Assembly: GCA_024280375.1 (NCBI GenBank)
Contig: JAJRQF010000058.1
Coordinates: 1-62,492, forward strand
Length of the DNA: 62,492 nucleotides
Direction of reading: 5' to 3'
DNA from: Alphaproteobacteria bacterium
GTDB lineage: Bacteria > Pseudomonadota > Alphaproteobacteria > Rhizobiales > Rhizobiaceae
A program made the position numbers and the translations under genes. Below the pieces are notes generated by a model. The model made no database searches. It was given only the letters and a program-made list of their open reading frames with translations, and was not told the origin of the DNA. Positions 17,957-26,124 of the stretch are shown here, piece by piece; the first letter of the stretch is position 1, and every line of letters begins with the position of its first letter.

Positions 17957-18856
17957 TCAATGGAGCGCGATGCTGGTTTCCAGAAACTCAAAAATTTGTT
18001 CAGGCAATTTGCCCGTATGAAGAATGGGAGCATGGCCCTGGCCATCAACCGTGATTTTCTGCATATCAGGATGGCGGGCGCCCATTTTTTGCAATGTCTC
18101 TTCTGAAAATAAATCAGAGTTTTTTCCGCGTATTACCAGCAATGGCGCGTGGCGTAGACCGTCAAATTGTGGCCAAAATGTTGGCAATTCCTGATCAAGG
18201 TTTTGCGCTTTTATAGATGTCATCAATCCAGCATCGAAATTACGTTTTGGCGCTCCATTTTCATCGCGAAAAGTAGCTCTTGCATGGTCCGCCCAATCCG
18301 CATCTGAAAGGCCGGTGAACTGGCTGCCAAGGCTGTCGCGTAAAATTTCTACGGCCTCTTCCCAGCTGGAAGGCTCGCGCATGCGCTGCAATGAGGTTTT
18401 AATTCTGGCCCATCCAACGCCGTCAATTTCTGGCCCTATATCGTTTAAAATTACTTGTTTTAAAATGCCCGGGCGCATCGCCGCCAGTACCATGGCGATT
18501 AATCCGCCGCGCGATGTACCAATAAGTGATACATCTTCAAACCCGGCGGCCTCGATGGCTGAAATCGTATCGGCGGCCTCTACCAGTGGATTGTAGTTTT
18601 CCCAGTTTTTGTCAAAATCGGAAAGCCCGCGACCACGGTAATCGAGCGCCAGAACCTGACGCGGCTGGGTTGGGTGGGTTGAAAGAAACAGCGCCAGCTT
18701 ATGGAAATCTGCGCTGTTGCGGGTCAGCCCCGCAAGGCAGACAACCGGCAACCTGTCATGCAAATCGCGAGAACCATATCGCCTGCCACGCAGGGTTAAT
18801 CCATCGCTGCTCAAGCACTCAAATTCGGCAAATTCATCACTTTGATTTTTAGACAT
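17957..18856 (-). CDS. Alpha/beta hydrolase
   Basis: This 299-residue alpha/beta-hydrolase-fold protein without signal peptide has the oxyanion region VVCLAGLTRNSADF near residue 39, the nucleophile elbow GTSRGG near residue 113 and a C-terminal GQGHAPIL histidine near residue 273. The triad Ser-Asp-His is thus complete. Alternatives include esterases, lactonases and C-C bond hydrolases. The neighbours give no substrate hint, as it is convergent with the L,D-transpeptidase and divergent from dapA. Confidence 0.85.
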   Translation of the reverse strand: MSKNQSDEFAEFECLSSDGLTLRGRRYGSRDLHDRLPVVCLAGLTRNSADFHKLALFLSTHPTQPRQVLALDYRGRGLSDFDKNWENYNPLVEAADTISAIEAAGFEDVSLIGTSRGGLIAMVLAAMRPGILKQVILNDIGPEIDGVGWARIKTSLQRMREPSSWEEAVEILRDSLGSQFTGLSDADWADHARATFRDENGAPKRNFDAGLMTSIKAQNLDQELPTFWPQFDGLRHAPLLVIRGKNSDLFSEETLQKMGARHPDMQKITVDGQGHAPILHTGKLPEQIFEFLETSIALH

Positions 18857-19072
18857 TAAAATTTATTCCAGTTAAATAGGGTAGGTCAAAAACTCAAGCT
18901 GGTTTTTAACTCTGATTGTGGCAATATATGTAGACAAATTCATCACAAACACTCTCTTGCAGATAATGAGCGTGATGACTATGTTGCGAACCTTGCAGGC
19001 GAGATCAATTGTGCGTTAGTGCCGTGGTTGATCAAAGGGTCGCAAATAAATATATTTATCTGGAGTACGAAA

Positions 19073-19954
19073 ATGTTCAAGGGATCAAGTACAGCGCTGG
19101 TGACGCCATTCGATGCGGCAGGCGCCCTTGATGAAAAATCGTTCCGTGATCTGATTGATTGGCAAATCAAAGAGGGAACCCGCAATCTTGTGCCGGTGGG
19201 GACAACGGGCGAATCCCCGACTTTGAGCCATGACGAGCACAAACAGGTTGTTGAAATTTGCATTGATGAAAATGCTGGCCGTGTTCCTGTGATAGCAGGG
19301 GCCGGGTCCAACAATACAATGGAAGCAATTGAGCTTGCCAGACATGCGGAAAAAGCCGGCGCGGATGCGGTTTTGGTGGTGACACCCTATTATAACAGGC
19401 CGACCCAAGCTGGCTTGATTGCGCATTTTTCTGCGGTTGCTAAAGCCGTTAGCCTGCCGATATTTATCTACAATATTCCCGGGCGCTCTGTTGTTGACAT
19501 GAGCGTTGAGACGATGGCCTATTTGCACAAGACTTACCCTTCAATAACTGGCGTAAAGGACTCGACCGCCTCAATGGATCGGGTGAGCGAACAATATCTC
19601 GCTTGCGGTGAAAATTTCATTCAGCTTACCGGGGAAGATGCATCAGCACTTGGCCATGCGGCCCATGGCGGTGTTGGCGGAATTTCGGTCACATCCAATG
19701 TGGCGCCGCGTCTGTGCGCAGAATTCCATGCTGCCCTTACCGATGGAGATTTTGCCCTTGCGCGAAAGTTGCACAATAATCTGATGCCTTTGCACAGGGC
19801 ACTGTTTTTAGAACCGGGTGTATCTGGTGCTAAATATGCTTTGTCAAAACTTGGCCGTATGGAAAATAATCTCCGCTCACCTATTTTGCCGGTAACGGCA
19901 GAAACGGCCGGGGAAATAGATGCCGCGATGCGCAAAACCGGCCTGATAAACTGA
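19073..19954 (+). CDS. dapA: 4-hydroxy-tetrahydrodipicolinate synthase (DapA)
   Basis: This 293-residue class I aldolase condenses pyruvate with aspartate semialdehyde, the first committed step to diaminopimelate and lysine. Motifs: [12 protein letters not shown] near residue 44, [10 protein letters not shown] with the catalytic tyrosine near residue 134, IYNIPGRS, and [11 protein letters not shown] with the Schiff-base lysine near residue 162. ATG 19073 follows GGAG at 19062. The longer in-frame start at 19019 is not needed. It is followed after 7 bp by smpB, a common rhizobial pairing. Confidence 0.96.
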   Translation: MFKGSSTALVTPFDAAGALDEKSFRDLIDWQIKEGTRNLVPVGTTGESPTLSHDEHKQVVEICIDENAGRVPVIAGAGSNNTMEAIELARHAEKAGADAVLVVTPYYNRPTQAGLIAHFSAVAKAVSLPIFIYNIPGRSVVDMSVETMAYLHKTYPSITGVKDSTASMDRVSEQYLACGENFIQLTGEDASALGHAAHGGVGGISVTSNVAPRLCAEFHAALTDGDFALARKLHNNLMPLHRALFLEPGVSGAKYALSKLGRMENNLRSPILPVTAETAGEIDAAMRKTGLIN

Positions 19955-19961
19955 TTATTTA

Positions 19962-20438
19962 ATGGCAAAAAAACCCAAAGATCCGGCAAGGAAAGTTATC
20001 GCCGACAATCGTAAGGCGCGCTACAACTATTCAATTGAAGATACGATTGAAGCGGGGCTGATGCTTGTCGGCACCGAAGTGAAAGCCCTGCGGGAGGGCA
20101 AGGCCAATATTGCGGAAAGCTATGCTTCAGATGAGGATGGTGAGATCTGGCTGATCAATGCCAATATTCCGATTTATTTGCAGGCCAACCGGTTCAACCA
20201 TGAACCGCGCCGCCGCCGTAAATTGCTGTTGAAAGAGCGTGAAATCACCAGACTTCGCAATGGCATGGCGCGCGAAGGCATGACCATCGTGCCGTTAAAG
20301 CTTTACTTTAATGATCGAGGCATCGCCAAACTTGAAATCGCACTTGCCAAGGGCAAAAAGGTTCACGACAAGCGCGAAACTGAAAAGAACCGCGATTGGC
20401 AACGCGACAAAGCCCGCATCATGCGTGAGCAGGGCTAG
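19962..20438 (+). CDS. smpB: SsrA-binding protein (SmpB)
   Basis: This 158-residue tmRNA-binding protein is needed for rescue of stalled ribosomes. Motifs are typical: [21 protein letters not shown] at the start, [14 protein letters not shown] near residue 32, [12 protein letters not shown] near residue 85, and a basic C-terminal tail with [20 protein letters not shown]. No tmRNA gene was recognised nearby. The last 13 bases of the gene recur at 20614-20626, bracketing the repeat-rich region downstream. Confidence 0.96.
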   Translation: MAKKPKDPARKVIADNRKARYNYSIEDTIEAGLMLVGTEVKALREGKANIAESYASDEDGEIWLINANIPIYLQANRFNHEPRRRRKLLLKEREITRLRNGMAREGMTIVPLKLYFNDRGIAKLEIALAKGKKVHDKRETEKNRDWQRDKARIMREQG

Positions 20439-20630
20439 GCTGCAAACTCAAATTGCACGTTGACCCGGATTTACTCCGGGGAAGCGCAAAATTTGAGTCA
20501 TTAAAAACAGGCCGCCTGCCGTGAGCAGAACTAAGGCTGTGAAGAGCGGCCCGGCGCTTATGCGCCGCCCCCGCGGAGCCGATGCGCCAGCATCTGGCGT
20601 GAGCCGCGATTACCGTGAGCAGGGCTGATT
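20437..20630. repeat. Repeat-rich intergenic segment with second hairpin-family copy
   Basis: Bases 20446-20498 are a copy of the hairpin family with arms ACTCAAATT and AATTTGAGT and a perfect inner hairpin CCCGGA/TCCGGG. Bases about 20541-20560 contain a GGCGC-TTAT-GCGCC hairpin like those at 48.5 and 62.4 kb. The whole is bracketed by a 13-bp direct repeat (CGTGAGCAGGGCT) at 20424-20436 and 20614-20626, the first copy being the end of smpB. The direct repeat could be a target duplication or a chance product of local duplication. Confidence 0.7.
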
Positions 20631-21626
20631 TTATCGCACGTTCAATACAGATGTTGTCGACAGGTGCATGATATCAAATGCGATGCTGCCTTTGAAAAAC
20701 CGGTTAAATCTGGTTGTTTGACGGTCTGAAACCACAATGGCCGAATAGGAATTGCCGGTCTCGATCGTAGCGCGAACCGGGTCACCGACAATTACTTTGC
20801 AGTCACCGATTTTAAGACCGTCCTTTTTAAGGTCTTTGCAAAGATTATCGACATTCTTTTCCAGATTGGCCAGATCACTGTCATCATCCGCGGTGCCAAG
20901 AATGCTCACAGGCTCACCCAAAGCATGGGCGACAACAGCACCATGCTTTTTAGCCAGAATTGAATGGGGCGACCCGTCAGTTGAGAGCAAAAATCCATTG
21001 CCATTGCATATGCCTCTGACGGTCATAACCGAGGCAGGGGCAAGACTGGCAATTTTTTGAACTGTGTTTGGAATAAACATCGAGCGCCAATTGGTTGTCC
21101 ATTGAATATGTGGCCCCATGAAAATCATGTTGTAGGGGCCAAGCTCGTGCTGATGCAAAATGCCACTGGAAATATCCGGCGCAGTTTTAAGTTTTAAAAC
21201 AATGCGGCGGCCATTTTTGCCCCGATATTCGACCTTGTTGTCGCCAAGCGGGTCGCCAAATACATCCGTATGGCTAATATGTTCTTCCCAGTCATCACCG
21301 AGAAAATTCATATCCAGCAACATTTCAAAACCGCGCTTGAGGTATTTAATGCCGGGAAGTTCCAACCCCCATTCGAGCAGGTTGCGCCGGGCAACCCGAA
21401 CCTGCAAGCCGCCGGCATTTAATCCCTGGTCAATCCGCCGAACATATAAAAGTACAATATCACTGACTTCATTCTCACAAAGTTTAGCCGCAAGTTTGAC
21501 ACCTTCATATGACGCATCTTCGCCATTAATGCACACCAGAACTCTAAACCGGTTTTGCCGCCGTTTTACCTGCTCGTCCAACTCTTTATTGCGGGCAACA
21601 ATGCTCTTTTTGGAAGTTTTATTCAT
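20631..21626 (-). CDS. Tandem-domain universal stress protein
   Basis: This 331-residue protein has two UspA-like domains. The first begins RFRVLVCINGEDASYEGVKL and ends ASVMTVRG. The second begins GFLLSTDGSPHS and ends with STTSVLNVR, with the usual nucleotide-site glycine region changed to VSDRQTTRFNRFFKGSIA. ATG 21624-21626 starts one base after the transporter stop and is preceded by GGGGG, so it is translated together with the transporter. Such fusion or operon partners often sense nucleotide or acid stress. A regulatory effect on the transporter is inferred from the coupling only. Confidence 0.82.
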   Translation of the reverse strand: MNKTSKKSIVARNKELDEQVKRRQNRFRVLVCINGEDASYEGVKLAAKLCENEVSDIVLLYVRRIDQGLNAGGLQVRVARRNLLEWGLELPGIKYLKRGFEMLLDMNFLGDDWEEHISHTDVFGDPLGDNKVEYRGKNGRRIVLKLKTAPDISSGILHQHELGPYNMIFMGPHIQWTTNWRSMFIPNTVQKIASLAPASVMTVRGICNGNGFLLSTDGSPHSILAKKHGAVVAHALGEPVSILGTADDDSDLANLEKNVDNLCKDLKKDGLKIGDCKVIVGDPVRATIETGNSYSAIVVSDRQTTRFNRFFKGSIAFDIMHLSTTSVLNVR

Positions 21627-21627
21627 A

Positions 21628-23169
21628 TTAAACCCCCACAAAAGGCCAGTAAAATTTTGCCACCAGCATCATCAATATTGTCGATACAATAACCATGCGC
21701 CATCCGGCTTTCAAAAAGTCTTTCGGGGTCAGATAACCGGCCGCGTAAACAATTGTCGAGGCGGGTGTTCCAACAACAGTCAGATAGGCGAATGCAGATG
21801 AAATGGAAGTAATAAAGCCAATGAGAATTGGGCTTTCATTGGCGACCGTTGCCATATTAAGCGTGATAGGACCAAGCACGGCGACCGCCGCACCATTAGA
21901 CATGGTATTGGTAACGAAGGTTGTCAGCAACGAGATTGCAGCCCAAAGACCAAGGCCTGTCTCGATCCCTATGGTGGACAAGATGAAGATGAAATTCTCC
22001 GCCACCCATTCGGCAGCCCCTGTATCCTTCATCTGCACACCAAGCGAGATTGCCGCCCCATAAAGCAGCACAACACCCCAGTTTACCCCGGAATTAATCT
22101 CTTCCCATTGCACTTGTCCGGCCACCAGAAAGGCGGCGGCCCCCAAAATGGCGATAATACCCATGCCAACCATGCTGGAAAAGAATATCCAGCCAAAGAT
22201 AACCAATAGGAAAAGCAGTATTGCGATGTAGTTGGAAATGGACATAGGTCCAAGCAATTCGACCTGTTTACGCAATTTCGCTACCGGGCGGGTAAGGTTG
22301 TGATATTCTGGTTTGAAAGTCGACAGCAAAACCCATGTTACCAGCGGTAACTGAATGAGGAACATCGGATAAGCATAGGCCATCCACTTCACGTAATCGA
22401 TCAAAAATCGATGCGTTTCCGGATTTGCCGGATCGTAGAAAAACTCTTTCCAATAGCCGATCATAATAGCGTTTCTGGCACCACCCGAAGGTGTTCCAAT
22501 GCCTGCAACCGAGCAGCCATAGGAGATGGAAAACAATATTACTGCCGCCAGATTGCGCACTTTTTTCCGGTCGGTCGATGTCAGCGTAATCAGTGTAATG
22601 CCAACTGGTAGCATCATGGCAGCAACTGTGTGTTCACCTACGAAGGAAGCCAGAATTCCAGATACAACGGAAATTCCAAAACAGATATTAGCGGTTTTGG
22701 TGCCGGTCATTCGCACGATTAGCCAGGCGATGCGTTGATCCAGCTTCTGGTGGATTAGGGCAACCGCCAGCATCAATGATCCCATGATGAACAAAACGGA
22801 ATCGGTCATCAGACTGCGGGCAACCTCATTGGATTCAAGCCCCAGCAGGATGACCTGCCCGACGATGATCAACAACGCAACGGTAGGCAACGGAATAGGC
22901 TCCGTTACAAACATGATCGTTGCCATGATTGACATGGTCAAAATAATCATGCCTTCACGGGTGAGCCCCTCAGGGGTGGGAATATTCAGCAGGAAAAACC
23001 CAACGGCAATTGCAACGATAAACCATCGCTTTTCCCAGAAATAGTAGAAATTCAGTTGGGCAAAAAAGTATTCGAGCTGATGATAGCCTTGTCGCCCGAG
23101 CCTCGCAGACCAAGTTGTCGAGGCCACATGTGCCTGTGGACCATCCTTAATCAGACTAAGTTTGCTCAA
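21628..23169 (-). CDS. SLC13/DASS-family anion transporter
   Basis: This roughly 513-residue membrane protein has about 11-12 hydrophobic segments and a DASS-type layout, so it should take up divalent anions such as dicarboxylates or sulfate with cations. The family carries two SNT motifs. The first aligned site here reads FVGEHTVAAMMLP (GEH in place of SNT) and the second TFVTNTMSNGAA (TNT). The start is proposed as TTG at 23167-23169, because GGGAGG lies 8 bases upstream. The frame stays open to an ATG at 23217 but the extra residues look poor. It is coupled to the universal stress protein gene. Confidence 0.82.
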   Translation of the reverse strand: MSKLSLIKDGPQAHVASTTWSARLGRQGYHQLEYFFAQLNFYYFWEKRWFIVAIAVGFFLLNIPTPEGLTREGMIILTMSIMATIMFVTEPIPLPTVALLIIVGQVILLGLESNEVARSLMTDSVLFIMGSLMLAVALIHQKLDQRIAWLIVRMTGTKTANICFGISVVSGILASFVGEHTVAAMMLPVGITLITLTSTDRKKVRNLAAVILFSISYGCSVAGIGTPSGGARNAIMIGYWKEFFYDPANPETHRFLIDYVKWMAYAYPMFLIQLPLVTWVLLSTFKPEYHNLTRPVAKLRKQVELLGPMSISNYIAILLFLLVIFGWIFFSSMVGMGIIAILGAAAFLVAGQVQWEEINSGVNWGVVLLYGAAISLGVQMKDTGAAEWVAENFIFILSTIGIETGLGLWAAISLLTTFVTNTMSNGAAVAVLGPITLNMATVANESPILIGFITSISSAFAYLTVVGTPASTIVYAAGYLTPKDFLKAGWRMVIVSTILMMLVAKFYWPFVGV

Positions 23170-23360
23170 GCACCAATCCTCCCAAATTTCAACATCGCAG
23201 CAGTTTAAATAAATCACATAAATAGCGATATGTGAATGCTTACCGCAAAAGTTGTTGGGTGGCGGGTAAAAGATTAGAGTCTTTCATGTTTACATGGAAG
23301 CACTCAAGTCGCCCATAGCGACCGGTGCATTGCACCGCACCCGCGTAGGCCGGGGGCGCA

Positions 23361-23584
23361 GCTCAAGTTGCACGTTGAGCAACACGAAGCGCAAAACTTG
23401 AGCCGTTAGATGAGCTCAAGTTGCACGTTGAGCAACACGAAGCGCAAAACTTGAGCCGTTAGATGAGCTCAAGTTGCACGTTGAGCCCGGGCCTGATCTA
23501 GGCGAAGCCCAAAACTTGAGCCGTTAGATGAGCTCAAGTTGCACGTTGAGCAACACGAAGCGCAAAACTTGAGCCGTTAGATGA
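23361..23584. repeat. Four-copy tandem array of the hairpin repeat
   Basis: Four head-to-tail units lie at 23361-23413, 23414-23466, 23467-23531 and 23532-23584, of 53, 53, 65 and 53 bp. Each contains GCTCAAGTTGCACGTTGAGC, then GAAGCGC or GAAGCCC, then AAAACTTGAGC and a linker CGTTAGATGA. Arms GCTCAAGTT/AACTTGAGC pair perfectly. The 65-bp unit differs only by a longer loop carrying an inner inverted element, like the singleton at 17872. The array fills the gap between the SLC13 gene start and the uracil-DNA glycosylase stop. Confidence 0.93.
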
Positions 23585-23643
23585 GCCTCGAGCAGCCGTG
23601 AGCGAATAAAATTTTGAGCGGTTCAATCAAACAATGAAGCGCT

Positions 23644-24324
23644 CTAGTTGGAAAAGCTGATAAAATCCCTGATGTTTTTGAACACATCATCAAACATTTC
23701 TTCGGTTAAAACCCCGGTATTGGTGTTGTATCGTGAGCAGTGATAGCTGGAAAAAACCGTGTGTTCGCCCATTGCATGTTTGATATTATGGCCAAATTTA
23801 ACTGCAGCAACGCGGGATCCCAATGTGCGAGCGGTTGAATCATGGGCAATCTTGCCGAGGGTAAGTATTACCTTGAGGCTGGGCATTCTGGCAATTGTTT
23901 CCAGCAGGAAGGGGCGGCAGGCATTTATCTCAGCACCAACAGGTTTGTTTTGTGGGGGCACACAGCGCACTGAATTGGTAATGGCCGCATCATTCAGCGC
24001 TAATCCGTCATTCGGGTCGGCACCATATTCACCACCGGCAAAATCAAATTTCTTCATGGTCGCATAGAGCAGGTCACCGGCGTGGTCACCGGTAAAAGGG
24101 CGTCCGGTACGGTTGGCACCACGCAGTCCTGGCGCCAGACCGACGATCAGCAATTTTACCTTTAATGCGCCTTTTTCGGCATCATTACCCGGATACCAGG
24201 TTGGAACCGGCGCATTGTGCCAGTCAGGATCACTTTTCCTGTATTGTTGTCGAAATTCAACCAGCCTTGGACAAAGCGGGCAATCTCGCCCAGGTTCATA
24301 GGCGCAATTACCCATTTTGGACAT
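23644..24324 (-). CDS. Uracil-DNA glycosylase, family 5 (UDGb type)
   Basis: This 226-residue iron-sulfur uracil-DNA glycosylase removes uracil and some deaminated purines from DNA. Four cysteines fit a [4Fe-4S] site: CPLC near residue 15, SVRCVPP near 117 and NACRPF near 132. Motif A is GLAPGLRGANRTGRPFTG and motif B is SYHCSRYNTNTG, both typical of family 5 in alphaproteobacteria. The ATG shares a base with the stop of the upstream NYN gene (TGATG), so the two are coupled. Confidence 0.9.
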   Translation of the reverse strand: MSKMGNCAYEPGRDCPLCPRLVEFRQQYRKSDPDWHNAPVPTWYPGNDAEKGALKVKLLIVGLAPGLRGANRTGRPFTGDHAGDLLYATMKKFDFAGGEYGADPNDGLALNDAAITNSVRCVPPQNKPVGAEINACRPFLLETIARMPSLKVILTLGKIAHDSTARTLGSRVAAVKFGHNIKHAMGEHTVFSSYHCSRYNTNTGVLTEEMFDDVFKNIRDFISFSN

Positions 24325-24905
24325 CAATAATCTTCGTCTTCTTCAAAATCTTCAAATTGTTGACGTTGCGGCCGCTCGGAGGGATCGCGGCCGATTTCGC
24401 TCTTGAGGCTGTTTAAATCAATAAAGTGATCTGCCTGCCGACGAAGATCATCTGCAATCATTGGTGGCTGGCTTGTAACTGTCGAAATAACGGTAACTTT
24501 CCGGCCGCGGCGCTGCAATGATTCAACCAGTTTGCGAAAATCACCATCGCCTGAAAACAAAACCATATGGTCGACAGTATTTGATAAATCCAATGCGTCG
24601 ACCGCAAGTTCAATATCCATGTTGCCTTTGATTTTGCGTCTGCCGGTTGAATCTGTAAATTCCTTGGCAGGTTTGGTAACAACCCTGTAACCATTATAGT
24701 CGAGCCAGTCGATCAACGGGCGAATGGAAGAATATTCCTGATCCTCGATGAGTGCTGTATAATAATAGGCGCGAAGCAAATAACCTTTTTGCTGAAAGTA
24801 AACCAGTAACTGTTTGTAATCTATATCAAAACCAAGCGCTTTCGAAGTCGCATACAAATTGGCGCCGTCAATGAAAAGGGCGATTTTCTCTCGTGAATCA
24901 AACAT
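24324..24905 (-). CDS. NYN domain protein (LabA/DUF88 family)
   Basis: This 193-residue PIN-like NYN-domain protein has acidic residues for metal binding: ALFIDGANLY near residue 9, GNMDIELAVDAL near residue 95 and LFSGDGDFRKLVESL near residue 119. The domain is that of putative ribonucleases. The C-terminal tail is acidic (EDFEEDEDY). It is translationally coupled to the uracil-DNA glycosylase and divergent from rpoZ. RNA processing is the family expectation, and the real substrate is unknown. Confidence 0.88.
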   Translation of the reverse strand: MFDSREKIALFIDGANLYATSKALGFDIDYKQLLVYFQQKGYLLRAYYYTALIEDQEYSSIRPLIDWLDYNGYRVVTKPAKEFTDSTGRRKIKGNMDIELAVDALDLSNTVDHMVLFSGDGDFRKLVESLQRRGRKVTVISTVTSQPPMIADDLRRQADHFIDLNSLKSEIGRDPSERPQRQQFEDFEEDEDY

Positions 24906-25291
24906 CTTAAATGTCTTTCTTGAATATTGTCAGCTGAAAAATCATTTGACAAAAACATGTGCTTTTTTGAAGCACATTAGCGGGCGTTTTGGGATTTTGG
25001 AGTGCGGTTAGGGCCGCCCCTCGTTTCTCAAACTATATTGAGTTAATAATCCATACAAGATCGGCCTGTATAATGCAATCTACATGAGGAGCGAACACAT
25101 CAGTTTGGGTTAATTCTTTCCTAAGATTGTAAGTGGCTTTTTAATTTTGGGTTGATCGGTATCAAATGCCGTAAAATCAAAGACCTGTTGCCGATTATTT
25201 TAGTCAATTCACGGCTGAATTACTTGAGTTTTAAAATAAATATGTATAGGTAGACAATAATTCCACCAATTTCTAAATCAGGAGCTACACG
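24906..25291. other. AT-rich intergenic region between NYN gene and rpoZ
   Basis: These 386 bases hold no protein gene I can support. A perfect 8-bp hairpin ATGTGCTT/AAGCACAT lies at about 24956-24977, and the 100 bases before rpoZ are very AT-rich, as expected for a promoter. AGGAG at 25280-25284 is the rpoZ ribosome binding site. I looked for a tmRNA or other small RNA and saw no convincing one. Confidence 0.5.
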
Positions 25292-25699
25292 ATGGCACGT
25301 GTTACCGTCGAAGACTGTATTGATAAAATCGATAACCGCTTCGAGCTAGTTTTGCTTTCCAGTCACCGGGCGAGGCAGATTTCTTCCGGTTCTGAAATCA
25401 CGATTGATCGTGATAATGACAAAAATCCGGTTGTGGCTTTGCGCGAAATTGCCGACGAGACTTTGTCTCCTGGCGATTTAAAAGAAGACTTTATTCATTC
25501 CCTGCAAAAGCATGTGGAAGTCGATGAGCCGGAACAGGTTATTGTTCCTGAGCCAGAGATTTCCATTGATGGAGTGTTGGCCGATTTTTCAACCGCCGAA
25601 GCACCAGCAGCTGATGTGACGTTTGACAGTCTTTCTGAAGAAGAGCTGCTTGCCGGTATCGAGGGACTTGTCCCGCCGGAAAAAAGCGACGATTACTAA
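25292..25699 (+). CDS. rpoZ: RNA polymerase omega subunit (RpoZ)
   Basis: This 135-residue omega subunit assists assembly of RNA polymerase and contributes to ppGpp response. The N-terminus [35 protein letters not shown]-type pattern is diagnostic (catalogued here by residues 1-30). [16 protein letters not shown] follows near residue 47. The acidic C-terminal half is long, as in other rhizobial omegas. AGGAG lies just upstream. It precedes rsh, the ppGpp enzyme, but a tandem repeat and a terminator-like hairpin intervene. Confidence 0.96.
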   Translation: MARVTVEDCIDKIDNRFELVLLSSHRARQISSGSEITIDRDNDKNPVVALREIADETLSPGDLKEDFIHSLQKHVEVDEPEQVIVPEPEISIDGVLADFSTAEAPAADVTFDSLSEEELLAGIEGLVPPEKSDDY

Positions 25700-25929
25700 A
25701 GCTTGTCTCCTAAAAGTGGGAACCGGTTTTAGGAATAAAGACACGCGACAGAAAATAGAGCTTGTCTCCTAAAAGTGGGAACCGGTTTTAGGAATAAAGA
25801 CATGCGACAGAAAATAGAGCTTGTCTCCTAAAAGTGGGAACCGGTTTTAGGAATAAAGACATGCGACAGAAAATAGAGCTTGTCTCCCAAAAGTGGAAAC
25901 CGGTTTTAGGAATAAAGACATGCGACAGT
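25700..25929. repeat. 59-bp tandem repeat with internal hairpin, about 3.9 copies
   Basis: Units start at 25700, 25759, 25818 and 25877 with an exact 59-bp period. Each holds AGCTTGTCTCCTAAAAGTGG, then an AACCGGTTTTAGG arm and ATAAAGACATGCGACAG. CCTAAAA pairs with TTTTAGG across an 11-base loop. The last copy has CCCAAAAGTGGAAACC and a weaker stem. The motif AAAAGTGGGAACCGGTTTT resembles intergenic palindromes widespread in rhizobial genomes. The array starts at the last base of the rpoZ stop codon. Confidence 0.93.
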
Positions 25930-26053
25930 AGTGAGAAAAGCATTGCGGATGAGTACAATTGAATGCGATATGCTTTAAAGCAATGGCTTGGCAGACATGA
26001 ATAGATGGGAGCCAGTTTGCGCTGTATTACCAGAAATTATTCATAATAGTTTT

Positions 26054-26087
26054 ACGGCGCGGCGTATTGTCTGCGCCGTTTTATTTT
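26054..26087 (+). terminator. Rho-independent terminator between rpoZ and rsh
   Basis: ACGGCGC (26054-26060) pairs with GCGCCGT (26073-26079) across a 12-base loop and is followed by TTTTATTTTG. It lies only 38 bp before the rsh start, so rsh needs a promoter at or just after the hairpin, or depends on readthrough. Confidence 0.7.
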
Positions 26088-26124
26088 GTAAGTCTGATTC
26101 CATATTTTTTTTGGAAATGCGCCG

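Noticed and set aside
18967-19020. 17-codon frame [17 protein letters not shown] before dapA as a leader peptide
   Set aside because: There is no attenuator hairpin, no lysine or aspartate-family codon run and no good ribosome site. It is probably chance.
23361-23584. CRISPR array, because of regular direct repeats of 53-65 bp
   Set aside because: The units are contiguous with no unique spacers, each unit is itself a hairpin, and no cas genes are present. The array at 45247 and the one at 25700 fail for the same reason.
24906-25291. tmRNA or other stable RNA gene near smpB and rpoZ
   Set aside because: A GC-rich patch and a hairpin exist, but no tag reading frame or tRNA-like ends could be found. 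The region looks like an ordinary AT-rich promoter gap.
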